Source: Burkholderia sp. Bp8963
Lineage (GTDB): Bacteria; Pseudomonadota; Gammaproteobacteria; Burkholderiales; Burkholderiaceae
Length of the DNA: 64,000 bases
Reading direction: 5' to 3'
NCBI RefSeq assembly: GCF_003854275.1
Contig: NZ_QTQP01000023.1
Coordinates: forward strand, 1 to 64,000
Part shown: piece by piece, positions 1 through 8,184 of the stretch
Position numbering within the stretch: position 1 is the first letter of the stretch
Layout of the letters: each line of letters begins with the position of its first letter
Translations under genes and position numbers: made by a program
Notes under the pieces: model-generated
Seen by the model: only the letters and a program-made list of their open reading frames with translations
Told to the model about the DNA's origin: nothing
Databases searched by the model: none

Positions 1-616
1 GCGAAGCGGCGCATGTCGCGCGCCTGCTCGCCAGTCGGCATCAGTTCGAATCGGAAGGCCTGAAGACATTGCATACGCTGAGCGTATCACCCACCACTTA
101 CGCGTTGTCAAGGACGCCTGCGGCGTCCGCGCTATCCGTCCCCGGCCTGAAGTCCGGGGCCTGCCGCGCTTCCCGGTCAACGCTTCCAGCGTGCCGGCCA
201 CACGGACCCCACCCGCCTGCCGGCTGAGTATTGAAATTCTTCGGTCGCCCAATGGAGTGTGTGTATTCTCGGACGTCGATTTTAAAAGAATCAACGCGCA
301 TCGCAGCGCTAAGGTTCCACCGCAGGACGCGGTGACGATGGCGAGCCTTTTGGCCACGATTCTCGAGGCGCGAGCAGATTTGGCGATGGCACCTGTCCCA
401 TCGATCAGGGTGGTCAGCGCGCTCAAGCCATCGCATGACTTTCCCGTGTACGCGCGATCAGTCGGTCTGTAAATCGTTCATTGGAACGATCTCGTCTCCT
501 GTTGGCAATACACCACGGGCAAACTCGAACGGGTGATTATTTCGGTCTGAAGCATTAATGTAAACAAAATGTATGGGAAGTCTTGTCAGATGAAATAATC
601 ACCTTGGGTTGAGATC
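1..616. other. No convincing gene
   Basis: Short overlapping open frames occur on both strands, and one frame is open from the window edge to about 225, but none has a convincing ribosome binding site or a recognisable domain. The stretch may hold the tail of a feature that begins left of the window. I see nothing that I can name. Confidence 0.5.
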
Positions 617-871
617 ATGAGTAGATCCATAACGGAACAGGAACCACCAGGGGATGCAACGTGGTTGCCGTGTAGCACTCCGCCTACTCGACCCATGTGG
701 TGTGATGGTCGATGGCCAGGAGGGCCATGCGCGTTCCCGGTCTACTGGGATGGCACCAAGTGGCTAAGCAAGGTGTTTGGAGGCGACGGGGATACTTGGC
801 GCGAACGCGCTTCTGCCCCCACGCCGAAGCAGGGTGGACGAAAACCAAAGGCCGCACTTTGCCCGGGTTAG
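617..871 (+). CDS. Small hypothetical protein (84 aa)
   Basis: An 84-residue frame starting at ATG 617, with a weak purine-rich stretch (GGTTGAG) upstream. It is rich in Trp and Gly in the middle (for example WCDGRWPGG and YWDGTKWLSK), and this reads more like a real protein than the neighbouring shadow frames. No signal peptide or membrane segment is seen. It ends three bases before the target duplication of the IS21 element. Its function is unknown, and it may be only a chance ORF. Confidence 0.3.
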   Translation: MSRSITEQEPPGDATWLPCSTPPTRPMWCDGRWPGGPCAFPVYWDGTKWLSKVFGGDGDTWRERASAPTPKQGGRKPKAALCPG

Positions 872-873
872 GC

Positions 874-916
874 GACGCTGTTGGCGGCGGCGTAAATCCG
901 ACACCAGACGGCGGCG
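874..916 (+). repeat. IS21 left end: target duplication GACGC plus terminal inverted repeat
   Basis: Bases 874-878 read GACGC and are repeated directly at 7796-7800. Bases 879-916 form a 38-bp terminal repeat beginning TGT. It matches the reverse complement of 7758-7795 at 28 of 38 positions, including the shared inner block CGGCGGCG. Ends starting with TGT and a short target duplication are typical of the IS21 family. Confidence 0.75.
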
Positions 917-983
917 CAAGGTTGAGTTAAACACTCGACCATGCGCCGCAGGCATTGCCGCCCGCAGGGCGAGTAAAGCAGGA

Positions 984-1205
984 TCAGAACCCGCCCTCGA
1001 TGTCGTCGATGTCGCCATCGGTGGGCGGCGAACGCTGCTCGCGGATCAGCTCGTGTAGCTCGACGCCGTAACGCATCCAGATGCGCGCGCGCAGATCGCT
1101 GAGCAGCTCGAACACGGCGAACGCCTGGTGGGTCGACCAGTCGGCGTCGATCAGGAAGTGCAGCCCGCGAGACAGGCCCGAAGGCAGGTGCGTGCGGCGG
1201 CTCAT
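984..1205 (-). CDS. IS21 accessory protein, 73 aa, downstream of istB
   Basis: This small ORF has an ATG that overlaps the istB stop in an ATGA arrangement, so translation is probably coupled. The 73 residues include an acidic C-terminus (DGDIDDIEGG) and a central WSTHQAFAVFELL stretch. No known domain is recognised. Its position inside the terminal repeats and its coupling to istB suggest an accessory role in the element. It could also be a passenger without a role in transposition. Confidence 0.6.
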   Translation of the reverse strand: MSRRTHLPSGLSRGLHFLIDADWSTHQAFAVFELLSDLRARIWMRYGVELHELIREQRSPPTDGDIDDIEGGF

Positions 1206-1969
1206 GGCTTCTTCTCCGGGCGCGCAGCGTTACGCTTCTTGGCGCGTTGCTCGGCCCGCTCGCGCGCTTCCTTGACGCGATACGACTCGCCCTCGATGGC
1301 GATGACCTCGGCGCGATGCACGAGGCGATCGACCAGTGACACGACGCAGGCCGCATTCGGGAACACCTCCGACCATGCTGCGAACGGTTTGTTCGTTGTA
1401 ACCACCGTGCTCGCGGCGCCGTACCTGCGGCTCACCAGCTCGAACAGCAGGTCGGCATGGCGATTCGAGTACGACAGGTAGCCGACCTCGTCAATCAAGA
1501 GCACTTCGGGCGAAGCGTAGCGATGCAGGCGCCGGCGCAGCGCCGAGTCACTGTCGAGCGCGGCCAGCTCGCCGAGCATCTGGCCAGCCGTGGTAAAGAG
1601 CGCCGTGTAGCCGTGGATGAGCGACTGGTACGCGAGGTTCAGTGCGAGTGTCGATTTGCCCACGCCGTTCGGCCCGATCAGCACGACGTTGGACTTCTCC
1701 CTGACGAACTCGAGCGCCATCAGTTCCTCGAGCGCGCCTCGGTCAATCCGTTTGGGCCATGCCCAGTCGAAGTCCGCCAGCGGCTTGAAGTTGCCCAGGC
1801 GGGCGTCGCGGATACGCCGCTCGAGCGAACGGCGCGCGCGTTCCTGCTCTTCCCACTGCAGCAACGGCTCGACCCATGACGCGTCGGCGATCTCGCTCCA
1901 GTGCGCCAGCAATCCGTACATCCGCAAGGCATTGGCGCGCTCGTGCAACTGCTCAGTCCTGTTTGTCAT
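1202..1969 (-). CDS. istB: IS21-family helper ATPase IstB
   Basis: IstB is the AAA+ ATPase that partners the IstA transposase, choosing target DNA and stimulating strand transfer. The protein of about 255 residues has a Walker A motif GPNGVGKST near residue 100, a Walker B-type LLIDEVGYL, and the sensor-like VVTTNKPFAAWSEVF stretch. Two consecutive ATG codons follow a GGAGG. The second, at 1969, has the better spacing of six bases and is chosen here; the first gives 1972. The start overlaps the 3' end of istA, as is normal for IS21 elements. Confidence 0.9.
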   Translation of the reverse strand: MTNRTEQLHERANALRMYGLLAHWSEIADASWVEPLLQWEEQERARRSLERRIRDARLGNFKPLADFDWAWPKRIDRGALEELMALEFVREKSNVVLIGPNGVGKSTLALNLAYQSLIHGYTALFTTAGQMLGELAALDSDSALRRRLHRYASPEVLLIDEVGYLSYSNRHADLLFELVSRRYGAASTVVTTNKPFAAWSEVFPNAACVVSLVDRLVHRAEVIAIEGESYRVKEARERAEQRAKKRNAARPEKKP

Positions 1970-2906
1970 CATCGGCCTCCGCAGTGAGCTGGTCGTAGAT
2001 GTCGAGCCGGTGTGGCGTCACGCGCTTGTCCTTGTCGCGCACGTGTTCCGGCAGCTTGATGGCGATGGGCGGAGGGGCTCCCCGTGCAGCGCGCCGGCGC
2101 TCCAGTGTCAGGCGCACTGGGTTCTGGTGCGGCGCGGCGCCGCTCGCGAGGGTTTCCTCGATAGCGGACTGCAGCTCGGCGGCGCCATACCGGTCGAGTA
2201 ATCGCAGCAGCTGCGCAGTAATGTTGCCCAGATTGCTGCCGCGTTCGGCCGCGCGCAGCATCAGTGTCCGGGCAGCCGGCGCGGCGTGCGCGAGATGGTC
2301 CAGGCCGCGGTGGTGGCGGGCCTCACGTTTGTGCTCCACCAGCGCATCGATGTGCGCCGCGATCTCGATCTGCGCGCCGCGGTCGTAACTGCGCGCATGC
2401 TCGGCGACGACATCGGCGCCATCGAGGATGCGCACCTGATGCTGGTCGGCACGAACCGTAAGCGTGCGTCGCACATGCGTGTGCGGTATCGAGTAGTCGT
2501 TCAGGTCGAAGCGCACATAGGGCGTCTTGCCGGCTGTCGCGGGAAGCTGCAGTTCGCACGGGTACGGGTTGTCCGGCAATGCAAGCAGGCTCGGCTTCTC
2601 GCGCTCGAAGGCCTCGCGTACGGTGATGGCCGGATCCTCCCGGCATGGACGATCGGCTGCCACACCCGCGCACCATTGTGCGGCCTGGGCGTTCAGATCA
2701 TCGAGATCGGCGTACCTGCGCGCGGCAAAGAAGCTCTCGCGTGCGAAGCGAATTGCTCTTTCGACTCGACCTTTTTCGTTCCCCCTCGCGACGGCCACTG
2801 GCCTGGGTTCGAACCGGTAATGGCTGGCAAACGCGAGCAGCGCCGGATTGAAGCGGATCGCATCGCCCTGACGCTCGAGCACGGCGCTGCGCAAATTGTC
2901 GTACTT
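1953..2906 (-). pseudogene. istA: IS21 transposase IstA, C-terminal part (split by RIT)
   Basis: This is the downstream fragment of the istA transposase, picking up at the codons for KYDNLRSAV and running to the stop at 1953. It contains the EKGRVERAIRF stretch that normally carries the third acidic residue of the DDE core. The upstream part lies at 6399-6961. The two pieces share the 8-bp sequence AAGTACGA (read on the minus strand) at the break. Rejoining them there gives a continuous frame, so the damage is due to the insertion and not to decay. Confidence 0.88.
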
Positions 2907-2932
2907 CTGTGTCCTCCGGCGTTATGTGCCAG
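2899..2932 (+). repeat. RIT left inverted repeat (34 bp)
   Basis: A perfect inverted match of all 34 bases to 6345-6378. It begins TCGTACTT, which is also the target sequence in istA, and continues through CTGTGTCCTCCGG. It probably contains the recombinase binding and exchange sites. Confidence 0.9.
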
Positions 2933-3043
2933 CATGGGGGCGGATCGGCGGCGGAGTTGACTAACTTCGCTGTGGCGGGAACATAACAATCTTATTCAGT
3001 GTGACGATGAACCTCCCTTCATAAATTATGAATGGAGGTTGTC

Positions 3044-4309
3044 ATGTTGGGGCACTACTTTATCCGGCCTGCCACGATTGACGAGATTCGCGCGAGCTGG
3101 CTGGCACCGCAGATCGAGAACTACGTAAGCTGGATGCACGATAACGGTTACTCTGCCCGGAGCGTTATTCGTCGAGTCCCGATTCTTTGTCAGTTTTCCG
3201 AATTTTCGCGCGCACATGGCGCCGTAGATGTCGGGCAATCGATAGCGCACGTCGAGGCGTTCGTGGCCGTCCGATTGGGTAAACTCGATTTCCCACATAA
3301 GACGGCGAGGGCCCGCAAGAACATCCTGGACGCCGCTCGCAGTACAGTACAGCAAATGCTTCAACTGGCGACGACAGGAGAGATCAGGCGGGTAGATTTC
3401 CAGCGCAGACCATTTCCGTTCAACGACGAGGTGCCGGGATTCCAGGCGTACCTGCGGGAGGAACGTGGCTTGAGCGTGAGTTCGCTCGAGCAATATTACT
3501 ATGCGCTGAACCGCCTGGAACGTTATTTGACGCAAACGGGTGTGCGGGCGTTATCGGAGCTATCGCTGCCCCTGCTGGCATCGTTCAGCATTCACTCCGC
3601 ACGAGAACTCGCCCCGACCTCTCGTCGCGAACTGTGCGCCAGACTACGGGTGTTCCTGCGTTACTGTCACCGGGAAGGAATCATTGCCGATAACCTGGCA
3701 GCAGCGGTAGAAGCACCACAAAGCTATCGACTAGCGCGGATTCCTCGCTCCCTTACCTGGGACGAGGTGCGCCGCATGTTTGCGATGGTAGATCGACGGA
3801 CCATCATGGGTCGCCGTGACTATGCCATGTTGCTGCTTCTCGTGACTTACGGGCTTCGGGCACATGAAGTCGTCAACCTGACGCTTGACGACATCGACTG
3901 GAAACGCGAGCGCTTTCAGATTCCATGCCGCAAAGCCGGACACTGGACAGCTTATCCGCTGGCGAGCGTCGTTGCAGAGGCGCTGATCGACTACCTGAAG
4001 AACGGTCGTCCTTCAACGACCGATCGTCACGTGTTTTTCCGTAACCTCGCACCGTTCCTGCCGATCAGCAGTGCTGCCATTTCATCGGCAGTGGCGAAGT
4101 ATCTCAGTCAGGCGGGCATCAAGATTCATCGAGCTGGGACGCACACCTTGCGACACACATGCGTGCAACGACTTGTTGATGCTGAGTTTCCCTTGAAGAC
4201 GATCGGTGACTACGTTGGGCATCGCTGCAGTAGCTCCACCGAGATCTACAGCAAAGTCGCGATCGACACCTTGCGCGACGTTGCCATGGGTGATGGAGAG
4301 TTGCTATGA
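3044..4309 (+). CDS. ritA: RIT tyrosine recombinase A
   Basis: This is the first of the three tyrosine site-specific recombinases, 421 aa from the start chosen here. An N-terminal SAM-like core-binding region is followed by a catalytic domain. Its active-site residues are visible: Arg in GLRAHEVVNL, Lys in CRKAGHW, HxxR in HTLRH, His in VGHRCSSS, and the nucleophilic Tyr in TEIYSKV. An ATG at 3032 also exists, but the ATG at 3044 lies five bases after GGAGG and is preferred. The stop overlaps the next start (ATGA). It presumably acts with RitB and RitC on the 34-bp ends. Confidence 0.9.
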   Translation: MLGHYFIRPATIDEIRASWLAPQIENYVSWMHDNGYSARSVIRRVPILCQFSEFSRAHGAVDVGQSIAHVEAFVAVRLGKLDFPHKTARARKNILDAARSTVQQMLQLATTGEIRRVDFQRRPFPFNDEVPGFQAYLREERGLSVSSLEQYYYALNRLERYLTQTGVRALSELSLPLLASFSIHSARELAPTSRRELCARLRVFLRYCHREGIIADNLAAAVEAPQSYRLARIPRSLTWDEVRRMFAMVDRRTIMGRRDYAMLLLLVTYGLRAHEVVNLTLDDIDWKRERFQIPCRKAGHWTAYPLASVVAEALIDYLKNGRPSTTDRHVFFRNLAPFLPISSAAISSAVAKYLSQAGIKIHRAGTHTLRHTCVQRLVDAEFPLKTIGDYVGHRCSSSTEIYSKVAIDTLRDVAMGDGELL

Positions 4310-5280
4310 AGACCCGCAATCCTGAACTGCGCAGCATACTGGCTGAATCGATTGCTACCTTCGTGCAGTACAAGCGGGCCCTCAATCGCAAGTACCGCGC
4401 GGAGGCCCTGGCGCTGAATCTGTTTGACCGCTACCTCTGCGAACGGCAAGTGCGCACCTGGGCAGAAATCAACCAGGCCATGGTAGACGACTTCCTTTCC
4501 TCTCGGCCGCGGAACCGGCCGCGTAGCTACAACCATTTGCGTGGGGTACTCGCTCGCTTCTTTGAGTGGGCGATCCTTCACAAATTGACGCAGCACAATC
4601 CTGTCATTACCAGACCGCGACGCGTGACCAGTCAGCGGATCCCATATCTCTTCGATTTACCCACCGCCCAACGACTGCTCGAGATTGCCCGGACGCTACC
4701 CGACGGCCCAAAGGCAGCGCATCGTGGGCTCGTGTACGAAACCATATTTGCGCTGCTTTACGGCCTTGGGCTACGGGTTAGCGAGGTCGCAAAACTGAGG
4801 CTGGGCGATGTCGATTTCGTGCGCAACACATTGCTCATTCGCGAGACCAAGTTTCAAAAGAGCAGGTACGTCCCGTTTGGCCCACGACTTGCGCAACGCG
4901 TGCGGCGATACGTTGAAGAGCTTCATGGTCAAGGCGGCGAAGCTGACGTTCCACTGTTCTCCTTTACCGAACGAAGCTGCATCAGTGCGGGCACGATCAG
5001 TCTCACATTCCATCAACTCGTCCCCAGACTACAGCTTCACATGCCGCCCGGCGTTTCACCTCCGCGCGTCCACGATTTGAGGCATTCGTTCGCGACAGGG
5101 ACGCTGTTGCGTTGGTATCGGGAAGGAATTGACCCCAACCAACGATTAGTACATCTGTCGACGTTCATGGGCCATTGCAATCCGGCCTCAACAGCAATCT
5201 ATCTGACGATCACCGAGGAGATGCTTCAGCAGGCCGGTGAGCGTTTTCACGTCTCTGTGCCGAAGGAAGGTGTGCTATGA
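4306..5280 (+). CDS. ritB: RIT tyrosine recombinase B
   Basis: The second recombinase of the trio, 324 aa, is translationally coupled to its neighbours by ATGA overlaps on both sides. The catalytic set is complete: Arg in GLRVSEVAKL, Lys in RETKFQKSRY, HxxR in HDLRHSF, His in MGHCNPAS and Tyr in AIYLTI. It is the shortest of the three, as is usual for the B member. Why three different recombinases are required is not known. Confidence 0.9.
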   Translation: MKTRNPELRSILAESIATFVQYKRALNRKYRAEALALNLFDRYLCERQVRTWAEINQAMVDDFLSSRPRNRPRSYNHLRGVLARFFEWAILHKLTQHNPVITRPRRVTSQRIPYLFDLPTAQRLLEIARTLPDGPKAAHRGLVYETIFALLYGLGLRVSEVAKLRLGDVDFVRNTLLIRETKFQKSRYVPFGPRLAQRVRRYVEELHGQGGEADVPLFSFTERSCISAGTISLTFHQLVPRLQLHMPPGVSPPRVHDLRHSFATGTLLRWYREGIDPNQRLVHLSTFMGHCNPASTAIYLTITEEMLQQAGERFHVSVPKEGVL

Positions 5281-6287
5281 ATAGCCTCGGTCAAATCCTG
5301 CACGCGTTCTTCGAGGACCATCTCAAGGTCCAACTGGGGCTGCGTCCGTCCTCAGTCAAGAGCTACCGGGACACTTTGAAGCTCTTTCTGGTATTCGTCG
5401 CCGGAGTCCGACATCGCCGGCTCACGCGACTCACCATCCCCGATCTGAGCTCTGACCGAGTACTGGAGTTTCTGAGAATGATCGAAGTTGAACGGGGCAA
5501 TAAAGCGAGTACCCGCAATCAGCGACTGGCTGCGTTGCACACCTTTTACGGCTACTTGGCCCAGCATCACATTGAGATGCTGGCCGAAGCCGAGCGCGTT
5601 CAGGCCATTCCGGCCAAACGGACTTCGCCACCGGAAACAGTGTATCTGCAACGCGATGAAGTCGATACGATGTTCAGGCTCCTCCCCAGGGAGGGCTCAT
5701 TGGCGCTCCGCGACCGCGCGATCTTGATGCTCCTGCACAACACCGGAGCCCGGGTACAGGAGATTGCCGACCTACGCGTAGGCGACGTCGATCTTGATGC
5801 ACCACTTCGCGTCCGGTTGCATGGTAAAGGTGATAAATGGCGGATTTGTCCAATCTGGCCCGAAACGGCAACACTGCTGAAGCAACTCGATAACGTACAT
5901 CGCGGCGATAAGTCGCTTCCGCTGTTCGCATCGAATCAGCACGGATATCCCTTGACGCGGTTCGGTTTGTACAAGATCGTAAAACGACATGTAGCGGTAC
6001 TCAGATCCAATCGATCAGATGGACCGAGCCGAGGAATTTCTCCGCACTCCTTCCGACACGGGACGGCTGTCGCATTACTGGAAGACGGTGCCGACATCAA
6101 TGTGGTTCGGAGTTGGTTGGGCCACGTCAGTCTCGATACCACCAATCGTTATGCGGAAATTTCCCTCCGCACCAAACAAGCCGCTCTCGCCGTGTGTCTG
6201 CCACCGGTTGATGCTGTGGTGGCATCCCCCACCAGCGCTGGATGGCGGCGGGACGAGGATCTGCTGAAATGGCTGCAATCGCTCTAG
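5277..6287 (+). CDS. ritC: RIT tyrosine recombinase C
   Basis: The third recombinase of the trio, 336 aa. An N-terminal SAM-like domain (RPSSVKSYRDTLKLF) precedes a catalytic domain with Arg in GARVQEIADL, Lys in HGKGDKW, HxxR in HSFRHG, His in LGHVSLDT and Tyr in NRYAEI. All active-site residues are intact, so the element may still be mobile. The right inverted repeat begins 57 bp after its stop. Confidence 0.9.
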   Translation: MNSLGQILHAFFEDHLKVQLGLRPSSVKSYRDTLKLFLVFVAGVRHRRLTRLTIPDLSSDRVLEFLRMIEVERGNKASTRNQRLAALHTFYGYLAQHHIEMLAEAERVQAIPAKRTSPPETVYLQRDEVDTMFRLLPREGSLALRDRAILMLLHNTGARVQEIADLRVGDVDLDAPLRVRLHGKGDKWRICPIWPETATLLKQLDNVHRGDKSLPLFASNQHGYPLTRFGLYKIVKRHVAVLRSNRSDGPSRGISPHSFRHGTAVALLEDGADINVVRSWLGHVSLDTTNRYAEISLRTKQAALAVCLPPVDAVVASPTSAGWRRDEDLLKWLQSL

Positions 6288-6344
6288 AAATTATGTGTCA
6301 TCCTCAACGGGCGCCCCCTTGCGCCATATATCCTTCAGACCGTT

Positions 6345-6378
6345 CTGGCACATAACGCCGGAGGACACAGAAGTACGA
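6345..6378 (-). repeat. RIT right inverted repeat (34 bp)
   Basis: A perfect reverse complement of 2899-2932. Its outer eight bases (AAGTACGA, 6371-6378) are also the left half of a 36-bp palindrome, so this end differs from the left end by a 20-bp extension beyond the repeat. Confidence 0.9.
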
Positions 6379-6406
6379 TTCGGTTCCCGGGAACCGAATC
6401 GTACTT
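6371..6406. repeat. 36-bp perfect palindrome at one RIT end
   Basis: Every base from 6371 to 6406 pairs with its mirror partner around TTCCCGGGAA. The outer eight bases on each side are AAGTACGA and TCGTACTT, the inverted-repeat tip and the target copy. The inner 20 bp (6379-6398) are themselves symmetrical and absent from the other end. This may be a recombination by-product or a regulatory or binding site of the trio. Confidence 0.9.
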
Positions 6407-6961
6407 GAGGACCCTCGGCACCCCGGACCACGCTTCGAAGGCACCCACGTGGCCGGCCAGGAAGCTGTCCATACGGGCGTCGAGGAAGAAACGCAGCCAG
6501 ATCTGCCGGGACCACGCCAGCACCATCACGAAGGCCATCAGCGGCCGGTGCGCGCGACCGATCTGCAGGTGGCCGAATGAGGCCCAGTCGACCTCACCCA
6601 CTTCTCCCGGCATGGTGCGCAAGCGCAGATAGGCCTCAGGAGTCGGGCGTGGACGGTGGAGCGCCACCAGGTGACGGAAGTGGTGAATGTTGCCCCGGTA
6701 ACCGCGCTCGGTCACCATCGCGTACAGGCGGCTGGCCGTGAGTGAGGGAAACTTCTTGAGCGTCTCATGGATGAACGGCAGGTACGGATCAATCCGCGAG
6801 GGCCGCTGCACACCGCCCACCCGCGGCAGGCCCGCCTGGGCCAGCACACGCTGCACGGTGCCGCGATGCACATGCAGCTGGCGCGCGATGGTGCCGCAGC
6901 GCCACTTTTCGACGTGGTAATAGCGCAGGATCTGCGCCTCAACTTCAGCCTTGATGGTCAT
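6399..6961 (-). pseudogene. istA: IS21 transposase IstA, N-terminal part (split by RIT)
   Basis: The start of the DDE-type IS21 transposase. An N-terminal helix-turn-helix ([20 protein letters not shown]) is followed by the first catalytic region ([12 protein letters not shown]) and runs to VPRVLKYD, where the RIT element interrupts it. Read into the insert, the frame continues for about a dozen foreign residues through the palindrome before stopping. The ATG at 6961 overlaps the stop of the upstream Cys-rich ORF by 4 bp. Confidence 0.9.
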
Positions 6962-7401
6962 GGGTCGGTTCCTTTTTGTTCGGTAGCAGTACGAACCTCA
7001 CGGAAGACCCGACGGCGCAATGGCCCATGACGCACAAATTCACATGCGCAGTGACAGAAGCGGCAATGCCCGGGCGACGGCGTGCTTGCCATCGTGGCAC
7101 TCGTCTCGCTGGCCGATGTCGTCGAAGTCACAATCAGTAGAGCATCAGCGGTGGGCTCGGCGGAAGGGTGATGCGTCACTTTCTCGCGCCGCTGGCGATA
7201 GCGGCGCATCCTGGCGGCATGCGCCATACGACCGCGCCAGCTGCGCTGGTAACGGCGACCAGCCTCGCGCACGCTGGCCCGACGTGAGGCCTGGGCGCAG
7301 TCGCGATCGCAGTAAGTCTGGCCGCTATCGCAACGGCGGCAGACGATGACCTGCGCCCGGCAACGGGCGCACACGTATAGGCGACCCGTGGGCGGCTGCA
7401 T
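6958..7401 (-). CDS. Cys-rich IS21 accessory ORF upstream of istA
   Basis: A 147-aa protein with CxxC pairs near the N-terminus ([14 protein letters not shown], then YCDRDC) and a further CRFCHC near the C-terminus, consistent with one or two zinc-binding knuckles. A very basic middle (RRYRQRREK) would suit nucleic-acid binding. The start at 7401 follows GGAGGA with good spacing; an upstream start at 7464 is less likely. It overlaps istA by ATGA, so it is the first gene of the element's operon. Its role in transposition is unknown; regulation or target choice would be guesses. Confidence 0.65.
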   Translation of the reverse strand: MQPPTGRLYVCARCRAQVIVCRRCDSGQTYCDRDCAQASRRASVREAGRRYQRSWRGRMAHAARMRRYRQRREKVTHHPSAEPTADALLIVTSTTSASETSATMASTPSPGHCRFCHCACEFVRHGPLRRRVFREVRTATEQKGTDP

Positions 7402-7627
7402 TGGCGGCTCCTCCAAAACGCCAAAGAGGAGGAGTCGAACAAAGTCGACGGGCCGCGTGAGCAATGCGATACTGACGGCTCACACGGCTCTCCGGCCGGC
7501 CGACAGGCCTGCCATATGGATACCCTGTGGAGGCGCAGCACCGGACTGGACTTGGCGGTTGAGGCCGGCGCTGCGCCTGTTTTTCTTCTTCGGCAAACGC
7601 CTTTCTACCATGCGGACGGCCCGCCCC

Positions 7628-7682
7628 GATTCAGGGCACGTCTCCAGTCGCCCTACGGGCTCCTTACGCCGTGCCCTGAATC
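7628..7682. repeat. Long hairpin in the IS21 leader region
   Basis: Thirteen-base perfect arms (7628-7640 GATTCAGGGCACG and 7670-7682) enclose a 29-base loop that holds a second small hairpin (GCCC TAC GGGC, 7650-7660). It lies inside the IS between the right end and the first ORF, where the promoter should be. The rest of 7402-7757 shows nothing else I can name. Confidence 0.6.
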
Positions 7683-7757
7683 AACGTCCCGTTCACTCTG
7701 CGTTGAACGCTTCCGCGATGTCTGTCTTCATGCGCGCGTCGCGCCGCCGCACTATGA

Positions 7758-7800
7758 CGCCGCCGTTTATTGTCGGTTTTCAACCGCCGTTCACAGACGC
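7758..7800 (-). repeat. IS21 right end: terminal repeat plus target duplication
   Basis: Bases 7758-7795 are the inverted partner of 879-916, ending in ACA. Bases 7796-7800 are GACGC, the second copy of the target duplication. The match to the left end is 28 of 38 positions. Confidence 0.75.
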
Positions 7801-7896
7801 GACAGTCAAGATGAGGAAAGGGTGCGGGCTTCGCGGCGCAACTGCTGTTTGGAGCGCTGGCGGAATTGGCCAAAGCCATCTTCCGCATGCGCTTGG

Positions 7897-8184
7897 TCAG
7901 GACGATGTCGGCCACTGCCGCCGGGTATGAACTACATTGAGGATCTGGGCGACCCCACCGACCACGCGATAGACCAACAAGTAATTCTCAGTCACGACGC
8001 ACTCGCGTGTGCCGCGAACACGTCCGACCCGGTAGAGCTTCGGATTGGACGCAATGTGCGAGGCCTTCGCCTCGATCTCTGCCGCAAACGCGCCAGCGCC
8101 TTGCGGGCTCTCCGCCTGCATACGATCGAGGATGTCGGCGAGGTTGAGAATTGCAGTCGCCGTCCATTCGACAGCAAACGTCAT
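7897..8184 (-). CDS. RelE/ParE-family toxin
   Basis: A 95-aa protein with the layout of the RelE/ParE toxin superfamily: an N-terminal helical hairpin (WTATAILNLADILDRM), a central basic strand (YRVGRVRGTREC) and a C-terminal strand pair (YLLVYRVVGGVAQILNVVHTRRQWP). ParE-like members poison gyrase and RelE-like members cleave mRNA. The RGTRE and HTRRQWP features favour the ParE side. Its start overlaps the stop of the upstream gene by 4 bp, as expected for a toxin encoded second. Confidence 0.85.
   Translation of the reverse strand: MTFAVEWTATAILNLADILDRMQAESPQGAGAFAAEIEAKASHIASNPKLYRVGRVRGTRECVVTENYLLVYRVVGGVAQILNVVHTRRQWPTSS

Larger units (their letters stand above)
2899..6406 (+). mobile_element. 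Recombinase-in-trio (RIT) element inserted in istA
   Basis: Three tyrosine recombinase genes in one direction overlap by 4 bp each, the defining layout of RIT elements. The unit is bounded by perfect 34-bp inverted repeats (2899-2932 and 6345-6378). TCGTACTT occurs as a direct repeat at 2899-2906 and 6399-6406. Collapsing these two copies removes exactly 3500 bp and restores istA. The outermost 8 bp of the inverted repeat are the same as the target sequence, so integration may be site-directed by end/target identity. No passenger gene is present. Confidence 0.92.
879..7795 (-). mobile_element. IS21-family insertion sequence, interrupted by a RIT element
   Basis: The element is bounded by 38-bp imperfect inverted repeats starting TGT and flanked by the 5-bp direct repeat GACGC. 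All of its own genes lie on the minus strand and are tightly coupled: a Cys-rich ORF (7401-6958), istA (6961 onward), istB and a 73-residue ORF ending at 984. The istA gene is split by a 3.5-kb recombinase-in-trio element on the opposite strand. The span is 6917 bp, or about 3.4 kb without the insert. That is long for the family because of the two accessory ORFs. With istA split it should not transpose on its own. Confidence 0.85.

Noticed and set aside
98..472. Overlapping frames on both strands at the left edge
   Set aside because: No RBS, domain or consistent codon pattern; they mirror each other.
7664..7915. 83-aa minus-strand frame overlapping the ParE-like toxin end
   Set aside because: It starts with GTG without a good RBS, crosses the IS21 end and target duplication, and would stop soon after the junction in the uninterrupted sequence.
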